DNA from: Clostridiaceae bacterium
GTDB taxonomy: Bacteria; Bacillota; Clostridia; DSM-8532
Direction of reading: 5' to 3'
Assembly (NCBI GenBank): GCA_012521705.1
Contig: JAAYLX010000001.1
Location: 34,156 to 98,155 of the forward strand
DNA: 64,000 nt
Part shown: piece after piece, positions 60,282 to 64,000 of the stretch
Position numbering within the stretch: position 1 is the stretch's first letter
How the letters are laid out: each line of letters starts with the position of its first letter
Position numbers and translations under genes: made by a program
The notes under the pieces: generated by a model
Told to the model about the DNA's origin: nothing
Seen by the model: the letters and a program-made list of their open reading frames with translations, nothing else
Databases searched by the model: none

Positions 60282-60551
60282 ATGGATCTGTTAAAGGTTT
60301 CCTCAAAATCCAACCCTAATTCTGTTGCGGGGGCAATTGCAGGTGTAATTAGGGAGAAAGGCATTGCTGAAGTACAATCTGTTGGAGCCGGGGCCCTTAA
60401 TCAGGCAGTAAAAGCTATAGCCATCGCCAGGGGATTTCTTGCCCCCTTGGGTATTGAACTCGTTTGTAGTCCGGCATTCTCGGAAATTAAGATAGATGGG
60501 GAAATTCGCACGGCAATAAGAATGATAGTCGAACCAAAAAGGTCAATTTAA
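60282..60551 (+). CDS. spoVS: Stage V sporulation protein S
   Basis: LLKVSSKSNPNSVAGAIAGVIREKGIAEVQSVGAGALNQAVKAIAIARGFLAP. Confidence 0.96.
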   Translation: MDLLKVSSKSNPNSVAGAIAGVIREKGIAEVQSVGAGALNQAVKAIAIARGFLAPLGIELVCSPAFSEIKIDGEIRTAIRMIVEPKRSI

Positions 60552-60625
60552 CGTAGTAACATAATTGTAGTAACATAATTGCAATAAACAAAATAAAAAT
60601 CAAAGTGAATGCGGGTGATGGTTCT

Positions 60626-62359
60626 ATGAGTATCAGAGATTTATTCCAGTTATGGACATCCAATGACTACTTTGATGAGAAGACCCGAGCTGAATTGGAA
60701 GCAATTAAGGATAACGAAAAAGAGATTGAAGACCGTTTTTACAGGGAGCTTGAATTCGGGACCGGCGGAATGCGCGGTGTAATAGGAGCCGGAACAAATC
60801 GAATTAACAAGTATACCGTAAGGAAAGCCGCGCAGGGCTTGGCAAATTATATTAAAAAACAGGGAAATGGTCAAAAGAGTGTGGCAATAGCCTATGATTC
60901 CAGAAGATGCTCGGACGAGTTTGCTTTGGAAACAGCATTGGTTATGGCTGGAAACGGCATAAAAGCATATCTTTTTGATGAACTCAGACCTACTCCCGAG
61001 CTTTCTTTTGCCGTAAGATATCTTAAATGCGATGGTGGCGTCGTAATCACCGCAAGCCATAACCCTAAGGAATACAATGGCTTTAAAGCATATGGAAATG
61101 ACGGCTGCCAGCTTCCTCCAAAAGAATCGGACGAAGTAATTGAAGAAGTTAATGCTATCACTGATATCACTTCCATTGTGCCCATGAATTACGATGAGGC
61201 ACTGGCTAAAGGCCTGCTTGCCATAATAGGCAAAGAAGTTGACGATGCTTATATTGAGGAAGTAAAAAAATCACAGGTCAATCCTGAGCTGACTTTGAAA
61301 TACGGCAAGGATACCAAAATTATTTACACACCTTTGCACGGAACAGGCAACAAACCTGTCAGAAGGATTCTCAGAGAAATTGGTTTTGAAAATGTGCTGG
61401 TTGTAAAGGAACAGGAACTTCCCGATCCGGAATTCTCCACAGTAAAATATCCCAACCCGGAAGAGAAGGCAGCTTTTGAAATTGCCATCAACCTGGCAAA
61501 GAAGGAAGATGTTGATTTGATCATCGGTACCGATCCCGATGCCGACCGCATGGGCGTAGTTGTAAGAGATGCCAACGGTGAATATATTACATTAACCGGG
61601 AATCAGTCGGGATGCCTGATGCTCGATTATATCCTCTCCCAGAAAAAAGAAAGAGGGGAGCTTCCTGAAAACGCCTTTGTGGTAAAGACCATAGTTTCCA
61701 GTGAACTGGCAAGAAAAATAGCTGAAAACTATAATGTTGAGATCATTGATGTACTTACCGGCTTCAAATTCATAGGTGAAAAGATAAAACTTCTTGATGA
61801 TACTGGCAAAAAGAAATTCATGTTTGGATTTGAAGAAAGTTATGGGTACCTTTCCGGCACATACGCAAGGGACAAGGATGCTGTAAATGCCACAATGCTG
61901 ATTGCAGAGGTTTTCGCATATTACAAGTCACGTGGCATGAATCTCTATGAAGGACTTATCGAGCTCTTTGAGAAGTACGGATATGTCAAGGAAGGCATAG
62001 AGTCGTTTACATTGAAGGGCAAGGAAGGGCTTGAAAAAATAGCTTCTGCCATGGAGACCCTAAGAAACAACAGTCCTGAGAGCTTTGGGGAATATAAAGT
62101 CAAGAGCATTGCAGATTATGAGAAGAGTTTCACCAGAGACTTAACCACTGGCAGCACCGAAGCTATAGACATGCCCAAATCAAACGTCCTCTATTACCGT
62201 ATGACTACAGGGCACTGGTTCTGCATAAGGCCTTCGGGTACAGAGCCTAAAATTAAAATTTACTTTGGCATTTCGTCCGACTCGCTGGAAAATGCAGAAA
62301 AAGAACTTTCTAAATTTAAAAATGAAATACTGAACGTTATCAGGCCGCTTCTTTCCTAA
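60626..62359 (+). CDS. Phosphoglucomutase/phosphomannomutase
   Basis: FGTGGMRGVIGAGTNR; ITASHNPKEYNGFKAY; GTDPDADRMG; RPSGTEPKIKIYF. Confidence 0.95.
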   Translation: MSIRDLFQLWTSNDYFDEKTRAELEAIKDNEKEIEDRFYRELEFGTGGMRGVIGAGTNRINKYTVRKAAQGLANYIKKQGNGQKSVAIAYDSRRCSDEFALETALVMAGNGIKAYLFDELRPTPELSFAVRYLKCDGGVVITASHNPKEYNGFKAYGNDGCQLPPKESDEVIEEVNAITDITSIVPMNYDEALAKGLLAIIGKEVDDAYIEEVKKSQVNPELTLKYGKDTKIIYTPLHGTGNKPVRRILREIGFENVLVVKEQELPDPEFSTVKYPNPEEKAAFEIAINLAKKEDVDLIIGTDPDADRMGVVVRDANGEYITLTGNQSGCLMLDYILSQKKERGELPENAFVVKTIVSSELARKIAENYNVEIIDVLTGFKFIGEKIKLLDDTGKKKFMFGFEESYGYLSGTYARDKDAVNATMLIAEVFAYYKSRGMNLYEGLIELFEKYGYVKEGIESFTLKGKEGLEKIASAMETLRNNSPESFGEYKVKSIADYEKSFTRDLTTGSTEAIDMPKSNVLYYRMTTGHWFCIRPSGTEPKIKIYFGISSDSLENAEKELSKFKNEILNVIRPLLS

Positions 62360-62370
62360 GCGGCCTTTTC
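62343..62370 (+). terminator. Intrinsic terminator overlapping the CDS end
   Basis: ggccgctt-ctttcct-aagcggcc followed by tttt. Confidence 0.75.
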
Positions 62371-62536
62371 AAATATTTTCCTTCACATCTCTGTAAAGAT
62401 TTTTCCGGCGAATTCCGATATATTAATTTGATGAAGTACCAAATTTGTTAATTAATTTTTATGTTTAGGAGAAGGCAACAAATTTTTACCAATTATGATT
62501 TACAAAAGATAAATGTTGGCAGGAGGATAATTCTCT

Positions 62537-63598
62537 GTGAGAAAAGTGAGTCTCGATGAAACCAGAGCTGGCAGCATAATTGCACGAACAATATTTTCTT
62601 TGAACGGCATGGTCTTATTGTCCGCTGGTTCTGAACTCACCCTCGAAAGAATTAGGTACCTGGTTCATCACGGTATTACAGAAGTTTATATAAATGATGA
62701 TATCTCCAAAGACATTACCATCCCTGAAACAGTAAGAGAAGAAATTCTCATTCAGACCAAATCCCAACTGAAAAAATTAATGACCGTTCCCTCTATCAAG
62801 ACAGTTGATGGGGAGAAGGCTTTGGAACTTGTCGACAGACTGATGGAAGAAATACTGAAGAATGATCAGATTATCATCAGCCTGTCAGATATTCGTTCAA
62901 TAGATGATTACACTTTCTCTCACAGTGTCAATGTTGCGATTTTCTCCATGATGACAGGCATCACCCTTGAATATAAAAGTGATGACCTGAGGAATCTGGG
63001 TGTTGGTGCTTTGCTTCATGATATTGGAAAGATGAGGATAAGTGACGATGTTCTCAAAAAACCGTCCTCACTTACAATTGATGAGTATAATGAAGTAAAG
63101 AAACATACAGTTTTCGGCTATGAAATTCTGAAAAATTCAAGGAATATAAATACAACTGCTCAACTGGTCGCTTTGTACCATCATGAGCGCATAGACGGAA
63201 GCGGGTATCCATACAACCTCAAGGGTAATGAGATACCTTTACCGGCAAAAATAGTAGCGGTATCCGATGTTTTTGATGCATTGACCACTGACAGGGTATA
63301 CCGTCATAAAATGCATCCCTCAAAAGTCGTGGACTATATGTATTCCCTTTCTAATAAACATTTTGACAAAACCGTTCTTAATGCTTTCTTCATGCATATT
63401 GCCAATTATCCGGTAGGAACTGGTGTGCTTCTCAATACCGGTGAAAAAGGCCTTGTCTCCAAATATAATCCTGTCTGGCCCAACAGGCCTGTAGTGCGCA
63501 TCCTCATGAATGAAAAAGGGATGATGCTCAGACAGTACAGTGAAATGGATCTTTCCAGGAACCCTGAATATTATATTGTTGATATCTGGGATGTATAA
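62537..63598 (+). CDS. HD-GYP domain protein (predicted c-di-GMP phosphodiesterase)
   Basis: LLHDIGKM; KKHTVFGYEIL; YHHERIDGSGYP; SDVFDALTTDR all intact. Confidence 0.92.
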   Translation: MRKVSLDETRAGSIIARTIFSLNGMVLLSAGSELTLERIRYLVHHGITEVYINDDISKDITIPETVREEILIQTKSQLKKLMTVPSIKTVDGEKALELVDRLMEEILKNDQIIISLSDIRSIDDYTFSHSVNVAIFSMMTGITLEYKSDDLRNLGVGALLHDIGKMRISDDVLKKPSSLTIDEYNEVKKHTVFGYEILKNSRNINTTAQLVALYHHERIDGSGYPYNLKGNEIPLPAKIVAVSDVFDALTTDRVYRHKMHPSKVVDYMYSLSNKHFDKTVLNAFFMHIANYPVGTGVLLNTGEKGLVSKYNPVWPNRPVVRILMNEKGMMLRQYSEMDLSRNPEYYIVDIWDV

Positions 63599-63683
63599 TC
63601 CCTGTGGCTTTGATTTTTTCATGTCTATAAGATACAATGGATTTATAAAGATTTATTAATCTGTAATATTCAAGGGGTTTTAT

Positions 63684-64000
63684 ATGAAATTTGAAGGAAT
63701 TAAAATTTCCGACCTCAGAAGCGGAGATACAATCAACGGAATATACATACTAAAGAACGTTGAACTCAAAGTTGCCGTCAATAAAAAAACATATCTTGAT
63801 ATAATCTTTTGCGACAATACCGGAGATATATCCGCAAAATTGTGGGATGCGGATTAGGAAATCTTCAAGTCCCTCAAAACTGACAAGCTGTATTATGTAA
63901 ATGCCCGGGTTGATACCTGGAGGGACAGCATGCAGTTGTCGATCAATAAAATCCAGCTTGCCGATGAAGAAGACCAGAAACGCATAAGTGAATTTGTTCC
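63684..64000 (+). pseudogene. YhaM-like 3'-5' exonuclease N-terminus (OB-fold), interrupted by in-frame TAG; truncated by window edge
   Basis: MKFEGIKISDLRSGDTINGIYILKNVELKVAVNKKTYLDIIFCDNTGDISAKLWDAD*EIFKSLKTDKLYYVNARVDTWRDSMQLSINKIQLADEED in one frame. Confidence 0.65.

Noticed and set aside
63855-63857. UAG as pyrrolysine/readthrough codon
   Set aside because: No evidence of pylTSBCD here and the family is not known for Pyl; mutation or sequence error is simpler.
1-64000. CRISPR array or prophage/transposon
   Set aside because: No regularly spaced direct repeats, cas-like, integrase or transposase proteins seen by eye.

Overview
AT-rich Clostridia-type chromosomal window, mostly core and housekeeping genes, both strands densely coding. 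No rRNA, CRISPR array, prophage or transposase was seen. Recognisable loci: an AmmeMemoRadiSam cassette (radical SAM gene abutting a fused Memo-AMMECR1 gene), a Fur/PerR regulator with a strong upstream operator, a polar amino acid ABC transporter, gnd, a small (p)ppGpp synthetase, an MFS/GDPD pair, speA, a sirtuin, SASP tlp, a frameshifted Na+/solute symporter, a giant BadF/2-hydroxyglutaryl-CoA dehydratase activase-like protein, ftsEX with a coiled-coil partner, two c-di-GMP proteins, pncB, DUF1846, azlCD behind a tRNA-Leu, lysine-riboswitch-controlled dapAB, spoIIIE/ftsK, ddh, folD, rny-ymdB-spoVS, pgm and an HD-GYP protein. Main items for follow-up: (1) a cysteine-rich protein locus (23106-24762) in which two ORFs overlap only at an A10 run containing the canonical -1 slippery heptamer A_AAA_AAC, giving a candidate programmed frameshift or slippage fusion; (2) a highly structured intergenic element at about 30854-31092 with interleaved A-B-A'-B' inverted repeats; (3) a small protein made of two 40-aa repeats (8071-8334); (4) adjacent c-di-GMP proteins with opposite domain degeneracy; (5) disrupted genes (putP-like frameshift, YhaM-like nonsense codon, phosphorylase remnant). 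All family names come from reading the protein sequences; no database search was run.
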